From a virus, in IMG/VR virus record IMGVR_UViG_3300032117_000009, positions 60,689 through 124,688 of that record: DNA of 64,000 nt; one strand, 5' to 3'. This document shows, in pieces, positions 7,746 through 16,045 of this stretch. The translations under genes were made by a program, and so were the position numbers. Numbering within the stretch: position 1 is the first letter of the stretch; each line of letters starts with the position of its first letter. The notes below the pieces were generated by a model. The model had not been told where the DNA came from. It saw only the letters and a list, made by a program, of their open reading frames with translations, and did no database searches.

Positions 7746-9089
7746 TTATTTCTTCCAATCGATTTTTATATAATCTCTACAATCTTCACACAGATTATAC
7801 CAGTCTTTTATTGGGTTTTTGTTATTATTGAAATATTCTTTGTTCATTGTATCATAATATTGCAATGAGCTTTTGTCACTTGGATGGTTGTAAATTTCTA
7901 ATGCTTTGTTGATAGGCACAGTTGGCTTTTGCTCATCCTCGTGCTCTTTAAGCTGCTCATCATAATCATCAATGTTGTTATTGCAAATTCTACAACGGTG
8001 GCGACAATTTTCACAATAATCACTTAAAGGATTGCCATACTTATCTTCATGTTCAGAAGCTTTTGCGTAGCTACCATTATCTATGTCTTTGATCTCTTCA
8101 TCGCAATCTATGCAATTCTTTCGGTGGCTTTCGCAATACTTTGAATCAGTATAGTCCTGATCTGAAATAGCGTCACCACACGTTTCACAATCTTTTCTGT
8201 GGTATTCACAAAGATCTGGGCCATATGGAAGAGCATCTCTTTCATCTTCTGAAAGCTCATCATAACAATCATTACAACATCTTCTGTGCTCTTCACAATA
8301 ATCATAATCTGGGTAATCTTCCTGGTCTTCAATAGAATGGCCACAATCTTGACAATATTTCCTATGATGTTGGCAATATACAGAATCTGGCCAATCCTCG
8401 TGGTCTTCAATATCTTCATTGCAATCTTCGCACTTTGGACGACAATTTCTGCAAAGATCTGAATTGGTATCGTGCTGATCGTAAACTTCTTTTCCACAAT
8501 TTTCACAAAGCTTACGGCAATTTTCACAATGATCAGACTCTGGGTAATCCTCTTGGTCTGCTATCTCATCTCCACATTCTTGACATTCTTTACGGCAATT
8601 TTCACAATATTTAGAATCAGTATCATTCTGATCTGTTATTTCTCTATCGCAATATTCGCAATGTTTACGACAATCTTCACAATATTTAGTACTTGGGTTT
8701 TCTTCAATATCATGGATTGGTTCATCGCAATAATTGCAGTATTTACGGCAATTCTTGCATTGCTTAGTTTCTGCACCAACATAATATAAATGGCTATCTT
8801 CTTTGCCCACATCATCTATTAAACCACGGCATTGATCGCAATAAAGCGTATGATCTGGACAACCTTCAGAACCTGGTATAGCATTTTCATTGCAGTACTT
8901 ACACTTAGAAATAACATTTTGTCTACAATCTCTACACATTCCGCTTGAATGGCCAAGATCTGATGTGCTTAATCTATCACCACAATTACTACATGATTCA
9001 TGATCATTAATAATTTTAGGATATGGGTGTTGCCAATTAGGTCTAGCTGTTTTGCTAAAAAATTCTTCTTGCGTCCAAAACTCTTCCAT
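7746..9089 (-). CDS. 447-residue CxxC tandem-repeat zinc protein
   Basis: The protein is built almost wholly from about eleven repeats of 26-40 residues. The typical unit is C-x2-C-x-x-x-I-x-D-x-E-D-x-P-x-S-x-Y-C-E-x-C-R-K-x-C, so each unit supplies four Cys (some replaced by His) for one or two zinc ions. The layout resembles LIM or treble-clef arrays, but the unit is not one I can name. The N-terminus has a short FFSKTARPNW segment; the C-terminus ends YIKIDWKK, matching linkers in other proteins of this region. It has an AAAGGAAAAA ribosome site. A structural or nucleic-acid- or protein-binding scaffold is possible. Confidence 0.85.
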   Translation of the reverse strand: MEEFWTQEEFFSKTARPNWQHPYPKIINDHESCSNCGDRLSTSDLGHSSGMCRDCRQNVISKCKYCNENAIPGSEGCPDHTLYCDQCRGLIDDVGKEDSHLYYVGAETKQCKNCRKYCNYCDEPIHDIEENPSTKYCEDCRKHCEYCDREITDQNDTDSKYCENCRKECQECGDEIADQEDYPESDHCENCRKLCENCGKEVYDQHDTNSDLCRNCRPKCEDCNEDIEDHEDWPDSVYCQHHRKYCQDCGHSIEDQEDYPDYDYCEEHRRCCNDCYDELSEDERDALPYGPDLCEYHRKDCETCGDAISDQDYTDSKYCESHRKNCIDCDEEIKDIDNGSYAKASEHEDKYGNPLSDYCENCRHRCRICNNNIDDYDEQLKEHEDEQKPTVPINKALEIYNHPSDKSSLQYYDTMNKEYFNNNKNPIKDWYNLCEDCRDYIKIDWKK

Positions 9090-9110
9090 AGTTTTTCCTT
9101 TTAAATTCCC

Positions 9111-9284
9111 TTATAACATAGATGAGTTGTTAGATGGTTTAGAAAAAGGTTCATCATAGCTCATGGTAAGCTTAACGAATTCGTTATATTCTTCTGGTTG
9201 GATTGGCATCCATATTCTACCGCAAAGACTACATATATAACAGCCAGCAAAATCTTGTTCTAAATTATGTTGATCACAAATCAT
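9111..9284 (-). CDS. 57-residue zinc-ribbon protein
   Basis: A short gene found in the gap between two zinc-rich genes. Its ATG at 9284 lies within the last codons of the upstream gene (overlap about 11 bases), and its TAA ends 21 bases before the CxxC-repeat gene starts. The sequence CYICSLCGRIW, with C3 upstream, gives a compact possible Cys4 site (C3, C15, C18, C21). Not recognised beyond a zinc-ribbon-like peptide. Confidence 0.6.
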   Translation of the reverse strand: MICDQHNLEQDFAGCYICSLCGRIWMPIQPEEYNEFVKLTMSYDEPFSKPSNNSSML

Positions 9285-9849
9285 ACCATTCTACCTTGTT
9301 ATACCAACTTGATGTTCTATTGCGATTTTTAGCTCTCCAACTAGCGTTTGCTTTTGATTTGGCAACTTTACAAGGATCACATCTGCATCCAGCTTCATAA
9401 CCAGAAGTTTTCCCATGCCTTGGGTCATCATCATCTATGCCACGTTGTCTAATTTTCCTAACGCTTTCAACGGCAGCAGCTTGGCAAAGTCCACATCTAC
9501 AACCAATTCTATATCCATTTGTACTCCCATGTCTTGGGTCTTCAGGATCTAATGCCTTTAATATTGGCAATGGTGTTCTTAACTTATCTTCATCTACACC
9601 TGGGGTAATAGGCCCTTCTTTATCAATACCTTTAAGAGATCTTTGATAATAAGAAGATGCATCCCTGCATTTTCTACAACGACAATTCCCATATGTGTAC
9701 GCATAAATTTTGCCATGGTGTGTGCTGTCTACATAAAGTTTGCATTTTGGGCTTGGGCAATTACAATTTTCTCTAATATTAGGGTCTAATTCTTTTCCCC
9801 AAAACTCAGGGTTTTGAAAATTTATTTCAGCAATTTCATTATCGCCCAT
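9274..9849 (-). CDS. HG-x-x-GY-CRC-x2-C repeat zinc protein (short paralogue)
   Basis: A 191-residue protein with three copies of H-G-x3-x-Y-x3-[GN]-C-R-C-x2-C-x-x-A, near residues 43, 108 and 143. The N-terminus also carries a CNCPSPKC pair. The same repeat is in the next gene upstream (9849-11024), so the two are paralogues. This HGTxxGYxxGCRCxxC motif is familiar from uncharacterised actinobacterial and actinophage proteins and presumably binds zinc. It ends with VEWYDL. The start overlaps the upstream stop by one base (TAATG). Confidence 0.82.
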   Translation of the reverse strand: MGDNEIAEINFQNPEFWGKELDPNIRENCNCPSPKCKLYVDSTHHGKIYAYTYGNCRCRKCRDASSYYQRSLKGIDKEGPITPGVDEDKLRTPLPILKALDPEDPRHGSTNGYRIGCRCGLCQAAAVESVRKIRQRGIDDDDPRHGKTSGYEAGCRCDPCKVAKSKANASWRAKNRNRTSSWYNKVEWYDL

Positions 9850-11024
9850 TATTCGTTTCCTGAGTAATCATGAGGCTTTTGAAAAGGTCGAGCCTCTGGG
9901 TGGTTAGGGTTTATCTGCTGATAGGCCATATCGTTCGCCTGTGACGATATTTCAGAGCATGTGGGGCAATACGAATCCATGCGATTTGAAAGTGGTGTAC
10001 CGCAACTGAGGCACGTTCCACTAGGAGAAGCTAAATGTGTTGAATCTTTATTAGTTCCTAAATGTGTAAATTTATTTGAATTATTAATGTTTGAAAATAA
10101 ATTTTCAGAAATTATTTTTGACGAACTTCTACGTCTTTTTTCATTATCAACATATTGTTGTGCATCATGTTTGACAAAATGTTCTACTTCGTGATGAAAT
10201 TCATCTTGATTTGGTTTATAGATTTCTCCATCCCTATCTTGTAAATTAATCAAATCCATAGGGCCATATTTTTTATGATGAAGTTCAATAAATCCACCAT
10301 CAAAGTATCGGCCTTCCCAATCGCCTACTTTATGTGATACATATGGCTCATCATTTTCGTCTATCTGGATAGTATGATCAGGGAAACGCTTTTCAAATTC
10401 TGATACGGTATGCAATCGGAGCATAAGTTTTTGTGGGCCAAATATATGATCTATACCTTCCCAAAGATGTTCAGCGATAGCTTTACCAGCTATTTCACTT
10501 TGCTCACGCTTACTCAAACCAAAATCTTCATCATCAACTGATGCATACCATTTAGAAGCGTTTACAAGGTCCTTGCGCTTACGATATTCACGTTGCCAAG
10601 TATTATAAGCTTTTTTACAAGGATAACAACGACAACCTAGAGTTGTATAAGTAGCTACTTGACCATGGCGATTGTCATCGGCAGGAAGATTGTTTTGCTT
10701 TTTGTTTTCAGCTTCTTGGTATCGAGCACTTTTACAATCATCACAACGGCAATTCCAGTTGTAATAAGCATTTAGAGTTCCGTGGCGCTCGTCGCCTTCA
10801 GGGAGTGACAATGACTTACGACTATTGTTATATTGTCTTCTAGCATCTTTGCAGTCGTCACAACGACACTTTCCACCTTGATATCCAGGGAGTGTGCCAT
10901 GCTTTTCAGAATCTTTGTCTAAATTACAATTGCGGTTTGAACAACCACAAGCATAACGATCTCTATAGTATGATTCTATAGTAGGAGGTATATCATACCA
11001 CTCTTGATGATCGTCAATAGGCAT
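9849..11024 (-). CDS. CRC-repeat zinc protein with HExxH motif
   Basis: A 391-residue protein. The N-terminal 150 residues hold three HG-x-x-x-Y-x-CRC-x2-C repeats plus a leading CGCSNRNC. A linker follows, NASKWYASVDDED, of the WYxS type seen in neighbours. The middle region ends in FHHEVEHFVKHD (HExxH at 278-282), a possible metallopeptidase signature, though no third ligand is obvious. The C-terminal zinc ribbon is CLSCG ... CPTC. Domain order suggests a multifunctional or structural protein. Function unknown. Confidence 0.82.
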   Translation of the reverse strand: MPIDDHQEWYDIPPTIESYYRDRYACGCSNRNCNLDKDSEKHGTLPGYQGGKCRCDDCKDARRQYNNSRKSLSLPEGDERHGTLNAYYNWNCRCDDCKSARYQEAENKKQNNLPADDNRHGQVATYTTLGCRCYPCKKAYNTWQREYRKRKDLVNASKWYASVDDEDFGLSKREQSEIAGKAIAEHLWEGIDHIFGPQKLMLRLHTVSEFEKRFPDHTIQIDENDEPYVSHKVGDWEGRYFDGGFIELHHKKYGPMDLINLQDRDGEIYKPNQDEFHHEVEHFVKHDAQQYVDNEKRRRSSSKIISENLFSNINNSNKFTHLGTNKDSTHLASPSGTCLSCGTPLSNRMDSYCPTCSEISSQANDMAYQQINPNHPEARPFQKPHDYSGNE

Positions 11025-11035
11025 GATTTTGAAAA

Positions 11036-11815
11036 TTAATCGAAATCGCTCGCATCATGAGTGTGATTTGTCACAGTACCATTAATGTGATCTCTCTTGT
11101 GATCTTCTTCTGTCCCTGGGTAACCGTGTAGCAATCTCATGTGAGCCTTCAACATGTTTGGTGCTGGCTTACCAAGAACAGGAGTACGAGTTCCCTTAGC
11201 AAATGGCTGAGCAAGCTCATCAAAGTATGTAGTACCAGCAGATTGAATTGTACCCATCACAGGGTTGTGCTCAAGTTCGTGAGCAATTTCTCTATCTTCA
11301 TTTGTTGGGTGAGCCTGAAAATCACCGAGGCACCAACCATGGTGTACATAAAGGTGCTTACCTAGATCATTGAAATAATCAAGATCTGGGTCACTAGAAT
11401 CCATTGAACGAAGCCGATCAATATCCTCATCGCTTATACGGCTTGGTCCACCTTGAATACCACGTTCGCCAGAACGACTTCCTTTAAAGAAATGCTTCTG
11501 GTTTACGTAGTTACCAAACCTTCTAATTTTATCTGCTTCTTCTGTAGTAGTAGGGCTATCTTTGTCATATACAAAGCCATTCTCAGAAGATATTTCATCA
11601 ATAAGTTCTTTTTCTGTGCGAATGTTTTTAGCAGTAGATGAATCATAATCATCAGGGTTTAACCGAGATGCAAGCCTACTAAAATTTTGAAAAAGCTCTT
11701 TTCTATCAACCTTGCCATACTTATTATTTACTTCGTCTTTAAGGATATCTTTTGGATCTGCTTGGTCAGAGACTCTTCTTAATAAAAAATAAAGATCAAC
11801 AGGTACGTTATTCAT
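11036..11815 (-). CDS. His-rich hypothetical protein with HELEH motif
   Basis: A 259-residue protein. The N-terminal half is charged and helical; the C-terminal half is His-rich. It includes a HLYVHHGW segment, REIAHELEHNP (HExxH at 179-183), an AHMRLLHGYPG segment and an HTHD tail. The HxxxHG spacings could equally be a zinc-finger-like pair as a protease site. Its ATG overlaps the upstream stop (ATGA). Not recognised. Confidence 0.7.
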   Translation of the reverse strand: MNNVPVDLYFLLRRVSDQADPKDILKDEVNNKYGKVDRKELFQNFSRLASRLNPDDYDSSTAKNIRTEKELIDEISSENGFVYDKDSPTTTEEADKIRRFGNYVNQKHFFKGSRSGERGIQGGPSRISDEDIDRLRSMDSSDPDLDYFNDLGKHLYVHHGWCLGDFQAHPTNEDREIAHELEHNPVMGTIQSAGTTYFDELAQPFAKGTRTPVLGKPAPNMLKAHMRLLHGYPGTEEDHKRDHINGTVTNHTHDASDFD

Positions 11816-12204
11816 GCTGGGACCTTTTCTGGAGTTCTTTGTGGAGTAGCTGGCTCGTATGGGCTTGGTTCACGCTCTGGAGCATAAAGTGGCTCTTCAT
11901 ACGGAACTTCTTCAGGTTCTTCATCAGGCTCTTGTTGAGGCTCTGGTTGGTGAAGTGGCTCTTCCTCAGGAGCTTCGTCTGGCTCTTCTTCAGGCTCTGG
12001 TTGCTGAGGGTAATAAGGTTCACCTGGCGCTGGTGCTTCAGGTGCTTCAGGTGCTTCAGGAACATCAGGTGTCTCAGGAGTCTTTTCTGGAATTAACAAT
12101 GGTTCTTGAGTAGGCTCAGGCTCAGGTATAAGAGGCCTAATTGGTTTATGAATCCTACGACTAGGTATTCTTTTTGTCTGATCTCCCATTTCAATATCAA
12201 TCAT
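11812..12204 (-). CDS. Pro/Glu-rich low-complexity protein
   Basis: A 130-residue protein with a short basic head (MIDIEMGDQTKRIPSRRIHK) followed by an extended Pro-Glu-rich region with PEAPEAP and EEPDEEPEE-type repeats. The ATG at 12204 overlaps the upstream stop by eight bases; an in-frame extension further upstream runs through the neighbouring gene and is not credible. Such regions are usually extended spacers. Likely an extended linker or surface protein of the same late block. Confidence 0.7.
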   Translation of the reverse strand: MIDIEMGDQTKRIPSRRIHKPIRPLIPEPEPTQEPLLIPEKTPETPDVPEAPEAPEAPAPGEPYYPQQPEPEEEPDEAPEEEPLHQPEPQQEPDEEPEEVPYEEPLYAPEREPSPYEPATPQRTPEKVPA

Positions 12205-13003
12205 TGTATCTATCCCAGGTATTACCACAATTGAAACATTTACCAAGTCTACCATGTTTGTGACCACGAGGGTTGTTAACAAGACCAAGATCATCACTAC
12301 CGCAACGTGGGCATGGGTGCTCTTCTGGAACATGATCAGGATCTTTATTGGGATCAAGACTCTCAGCAGCAGTCTGACGGTCCCACTCTTTATGCATAAC
12401 TTGCTCTTTTGGAAGCCAGTTAGCAAGCTCTGGTTTGCTATCAATAAAATTAGGCCAATTTGGGTTACCAGAATTTGATATAAATTCGTTTGGCACACGC
12501 TCTACTTGGACACCTAGATCGTTTTTAACTTTTTCTAGCTCATGATCATCTAGTGGAACAGCTGTCCAAATTTTGCTAACTTTACCGTGTGAAGTACGGT
12601 AACCAGCGTCAGTGTAGTCGGTCTTGCCCCTCATGTTTAGTTGAACAAGTGTGTCCATTCTAAAGTTGTCGGAATCGTGAATGTTATTTAATGTTTGTGA
12701 GTGAATGCCACAATTGCAAGAATCTGGCTCGAATTCATTTGGTCCTGGGATATCATGCCACTTAACGTGTTGGTTGTTACTAGGGTCCTTACGCTTTTCT
12801 TCTTGGTACTGACAAACTGCAGCTTGGTCTGAACCATAAAATTTAACTCTCCAAGCACCTGTCATGTAGTGGTGGCCACCGAATTCATCATGCACAGGCT
12901 TATTAAGCGTCATGAACTTGAAAGATGGTATATCATCATCGGTTTCACCAATTGGGACAGTATCATGACCCCACTCTCCCATGTAACGTCCATTAATTAT
13001 CAT
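12197..13003 (-). CDS. hypothetical protein with C-terminal zinc ribbon
   Basis: A 268-residue protein. The N-terminal 200 residues have no recognised domain but contain a CNCGIH cluster near residue 98. The C-terminus is a clean zinc ribbon, CPRCGSDDLG ... GKCFNCGNTW, ending DRYND. The ATG overlaps the stop of the upstream 55-residue gene (ATGA). It sits in the zinc-rich block. Role unknown. Confidence 0.75.
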   Translation of the reverse strand: MIINGRYMGEWGHDTVPIGETDDDIPSFKFMTLNKPVHDEFGGHHYMTGAWRVKFYGSDQAAVCQYQEEKRKDPSNNQHVKWHDIPGPNEFEPDSCNCGIHSQTLNNIHDSDNFRMDTLVQLNMRGKTDYTDAGYRTSHGKVSKIWTAVPLDDHELEKVKNDLGVQVERVPNEFISNSGNPNWPNFIDSKPELANWLPKEQVMHKEWDRQTAAESLDPNKDPDHVPEEHPCPRCGSDDLGLVNNPRGHKHGRLGKCFNCGNTWDRYND

Positions 13004-13167
13004 TCGGAGTCTCCTGTGACACCTTTACCAATGATATTCATATTGTCATAGACGCCAAGAATTTTATTTGGTGTAACATCCTTGCGTGTGCTAACAAACC
13101 AATGTGGATCATTGGCAGAAGCAGATTTCTTAAAATACTTTTTTTCTATTGTATCCCATAACGACAT
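13000..13167 (-). CDS. 55-residue protein with W-x-KKSAS N-terminus
   Basis: A short gene found by translating the gap between two larger genes. It starts at the ATG at 13167, preceded by a purine-rich AAAAGGGACC stretch, and its stop overlaps the next start (ATGA). The N-terminus MSLWDTIEKKYFKKSAS repeats the Trp...Lys-Lys-x-Ala-Ser theme of the large zinc proteins nearby, here in a minimal setting followed by a compact beta-like segment. Not otherwise recognised. Confidence 0.6.
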   Translation of the reverse strand: MSLWDTIEKKYFKKSASANDPHWFVSTRKDVTPNKILGVYDNMNIIGKGVTGDSE

Positions 13168-13217
13168 TTTTAGCCCTGGTCCCTTTTCGTTGCCTTAACT
13201 TTTAGTATAATAGTTTG

Positions 13218-13940
13218 TTAGAACCAATTGTACTTATCGCCAATGGCCTTATCAAATTCGTATGATTCTGCATATTCTTTGCGAGCGGTACGAAGAGTTG
13301 ATTGCTTTGAAGCTTCAATTACGTTAGCAACTTTTTCTCTGCGACAAATTTCAACATTGTCAAGGAAATTATCGATAACAGCAGCTCTGAAAGAAACATC
13401 AAGAAGCGAAGAAGTCTTGTGTTCTACAAATGAGCAAGCAGCTTCTCTAGTAGCAAGTTGTGATTTTGTAAGCTCAGGAGACTGCTCAAATGTCCATGTC
13501 TCAGCGCCAGCAGTTACAAAATTAGACCAGTCATACTCTCTGATCTCATTCTGTACTTCTTTAGCAGCGGAAAAAAGAAACGAACCATCGTCCTCACCAA
13601 GGTCAAACATACCATCTTGCACTTTGTAATAAGTAGAAGCTACAGTCCCACCTGGAAGATTTTGTAAATACTCTTCGGTGTCAAAGTCTACATATTCAGT
13701 AGCTGTCTTTTGTAGAAGCTCACGGTCAGACTCAAGGGTAGTAATTTGGTCAGCAATACGTACAAGCTCACCCTCTGTCGTCTGTGGATGTGAAGCAATT
13801 ACTCTTAGCCCACTAAGCATCTCCTGCACTTGCTCAATTCTATCGTAAATTGAAGCAGAAGAGCCATCAAACCATGATGTGTTGCTTGCGAGTTTCTTGC
13901 TAGCTGAAATTAAGAATGATGCATCTGGCTTTTCATTCAT
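13218..13940 (-). CDS. helical hypothetical protein
   Basis: A 240-residue, mostly helical protein with coiled-coil potential around residues 30-90 and 170-230. Near the N-terminus it has ISASKKLASNTSWFDGSSAS, another Lys-Ala-Ser plus Trp segment, and it ends DKYNWF. It has almost no Cys, unlike its neighbours. Base composition is slightly less AT-rich. It may be a scaffold-like or structural protein. No homologue recognised. Confidence 0.75.
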   Translation of the reverse strand: MNEKPDASFLISASKKLASNTSWFDGSSASIYDRIEQVQEMLSGLRVIASHPQTTEGELVRIADQITTLESDRELLQKTATEYVDFDTEEYLQNLPGGTVASTYYKVQDGMFDLGEDDGSFLFSAAKEVQNEIREYDWSNFVTAGAETWTFEQSPELTKSQLATREAACSFVEHKTSSLLDVSFRAAVIDNFLDNVEICRREKVANVIEASKQSTLRTARKEYAESYEFDKAIGDKYNWF

Positions 13941-13974
13941 GTTATTTCTCCTTATAGGAATTGCTTAAGTTTTT

Positions 13975-15399
13975 TTACGAATTCCAGTCCTTATCGAAAG
14001 GATCAAACTCATGTGAATTCTCTCCACTTATACCTGTTTCGGAAGGCTTATTACCTTGTCCATGAGAAAAACTTTCATCGCCATAGTGGATATCATCTTT
14101 ACCATGAAAACCTTCAGGTATAGCTCCAATGCCACCCATAGCAACTAGTGCAGCAACATTAGAATCGCTTAAATTATTTCTACGTTTGTTTTTACCACCA
14201 TAGTCTTCATCATAATCTTCTTCAACATCATCAGTGTCTCTACCTGCTACACCATGCTCTGGGTCAGTTTCATAACCAGGGTTATCATCATCTCCAACTG
14301 ATGCATAAAATGGGTACCAAATCTTTTGTTTATTTGATTCTATAAACTTTTTCTCCCAATCATCATCATCAAAAGCAAATGGATCTTCACCAACAATATC
14401 TTTCATATCTAGTTTTTTATCATGTTTATCTAATGCATCGAAGTCAAGATGTACCTCTTCTGATTTACAGTGAGGACATTTTGCAGGAATGCCAAATTTT
14501 TCATATCCACCAGTTGTAAGACACCCATGGCAGATCAATGGTGGCCCTTGCGGTCTGCTTGCAGCATTTTCTAAAAATGATCCTTGTTTTTGTTGCATTT
14601 GGGCTTCACCTTTATCTACGCATGTTGGGCAATAATATGGAGGAAAACCAGTTCCATCGTTCCACCAACTAGCAAATCTTGGGCTTGATGGCTCTTCTCT
14701 TCTTCTACAATTAGAACAGCGTATATAATCTTTGTCAGAAGGTTTATTTGATATAACAGGAGATCCAATCATACCTTGTGTATTATCCTCATCTGACATA
14801 ATATTTTGATCCATTTTTAATTTATCACCTGATTGTTCAAGAATTTTATTTTCTTGAACAGACCTGCGTTTCATAGACTTTTTAAACTTATTTTCCCAAT
14901 CTTCATCGTCAAAACCTTCATGAACTGGAAAATTGCTTACTTCGTTATCCTGCGAACCTGGGTTATGACCACTAAAAAAATCCATAATCATTGAAAGATA
15001 ATCAGGGTCTTTTTTACCTTTTTCTAGAACATGTTCAACATATGATTGTGCTTCTGGATTTGTTGTATCACTAAAAATGTTACCATGGTATATCTCATGT
15101 TCACCATCTATCCTGCCAAGCAAATTTGCTGGGTCGCCAGGTCTAGGATCTTCTAAACGTTTGCCAACTTCTTTTTTTAAAGCTGCTTGGGCTTCTTCAT
15201 AGCTACCATTATGTTGGTAATATGTTCTTCTTCCTTCTACAATATTATTTTTGCGATTCATGGGTCCCCTTAAATTTTCTTTGCCCATTTTCATAGTCCT
15301 TCTATCTTGTTCAGGATTGCTTTGTTGTTCATCTTCATGCGGATTTATAGCATCAGGCAGATAATAAAAATTGTCTTCATATCCCTCATAATTATCCAT
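13975..15399 (-). CDS. zinc-ribbon protein with two W-x-K-S segments
   Basis: A 474-residue protein. Two paired zinc motifs are visible in the middle (RCSNC ... YCPTC, and CHGC ... KCPHC). They lie between two segments of the form DDEDWENKFKKSMKRRS and DDDDWEKKFIESNKQK, the second followed by WYPFYASVGDDD. The C-terminus is FDKDWNS. The repeated DW-x-x-KF spacing suggests a linker or recognition element flanking folded zinc modules. The rest is charged and low complexity. Function unknown. Confidence 0.78.
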   Translation of the reverse strand: MDNYEGYEDNFYYLPDAINPHEDEQQSNPEQDRRTMKMGKENLRGPMNRKNNIVEGRRTYYQHNGSYEEAQAALKKEVGKRLEDPRPGDPANLLGRIDGEHEIYHGNIFSDTTNPEAQSYVEHVLEKGKKDPDYLSMIMDFFSGHNPGSQDNEVSNFPVHEGFDDEDWENKFKKSMKRRSVQENKILEQSGDKLKMDQNIMSDEDNTQGMIGSPVISNKPSDKDYIRCSNCRRREEPSSPRFASWWNDGTGFPPYYCPTCVDKGEAQMQQKQGSFLENAASRPQGPPLICHGCLTTGGYEKFGIPAKCPHCKSEEVHLDFDALDKHDKKLDMKDIVGEDPFAFDDDDWEKKFIESNKQKIWYPFYASVGDDDNPGYETDPEHGVAGRDTDDVEEDYDEDYGGKNKRRNNLSDSNVAALVAMGGIGAIPEGFHGKDDIHYGDESFSHGQGNKPSETGISGENSHEFDPFDKDWNS

Positions 15400-15401
15400 T
15401 G

Positions 15402-16040
15402 CTATCCGCCTAACAGCTTGATGTAGTCTTCTATACTATTCTTTACAAGATTGCCGTAAGGACCATGTTCATAAAGATGATTATAATATTGCGTTCCTTC
15501 AGGATCTGATTCTCTTCTAAGGTGTGGGCAATGCTTGTTGATCAAATCCATGCAGTGCTCATGGTATGGCAAATGATCACCCAGTACTTCTTTAATAGGA
15601 CTTCCCATATAACGAACAGCTTGGTCGTCATCTTCAAATTTACCACCACACATAAGGCATTTCTTATCACGGTATGATTCTGATGCATCAAGCATAATTG
15701 GATCTATGCGAGACTTTTTTTCATCTTTTGATAGCTCATCATGGTTTAAAATAGAACGTATATCTTGTACACCTTGGTTTCCAATAAAATCTTTATTAAA
15801 TTGTGGTATATCTCCTATAATTTCAAAAGTATTCCAAGGTACAGGAACTTTTTTGTAAAGTCTTCTATCTCCAGGTCTAACATCACCATTATTAGGAATT
15901 CGATAAGATTCATTATCATAATGCTGCATATCTGGTTCAGTTCTATGATGTGGTCTAGGCAAACCAGATGGGTATTCTTCCCATGGGTCAAATTCAGGTG
16001 GCTGCGAAGCTACTGCAGAAAATTGATAAATAATACTCAT
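15402..16040 (-). CDS. CxxC/HCPH zinc protein, short paralogue
   Basis: A 212-residue protein with a conserved core: DRRLYKKVPVPWNT, then KKCLMCGGKFEDDDQAV, then LPYHEHCMDLINKHCPHLR. The same core in the same order is in the protein at 29460-30638, so they are paralogues. The CxxC plus H-x2-C-x6-HCPH layout would make one structural zinc site. The N-terminus contains a FSAVAS segment resembling the Ala-Ser linkers of neighbours. Function unknown. Confidence 0.8.
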   Translation of the reverse strand: MSIIYQFSAVASQPPEFDPWEEYPSGLPRPHHRTEPDMQHYDNESYRIPNNGDVRPGDRRLYKKVPVPWNTFEIIGDIPQFNKDFIGNQGVQDIRSILNHDELSKDEKKSRIDPIMLDASESYRDKKCLMCGGKFEDDDQAVRYMGSPIKEVLGDHLPYHEHCMDLINKHCPHLRRESDPEGTQYYNHLYEHGPYGNLVKNSIEDYIKLLGG

Positions 16041-16045
16041 TTTTA

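Noticed and set aside
11812-12498. A 228-residue ORF covering the Pro/Glu-rich gene
   Set aside because: The first hundred residues lie over the 268-residue gene in another frame; the credible start is the ATG at 12204 at the stop/start overlap.
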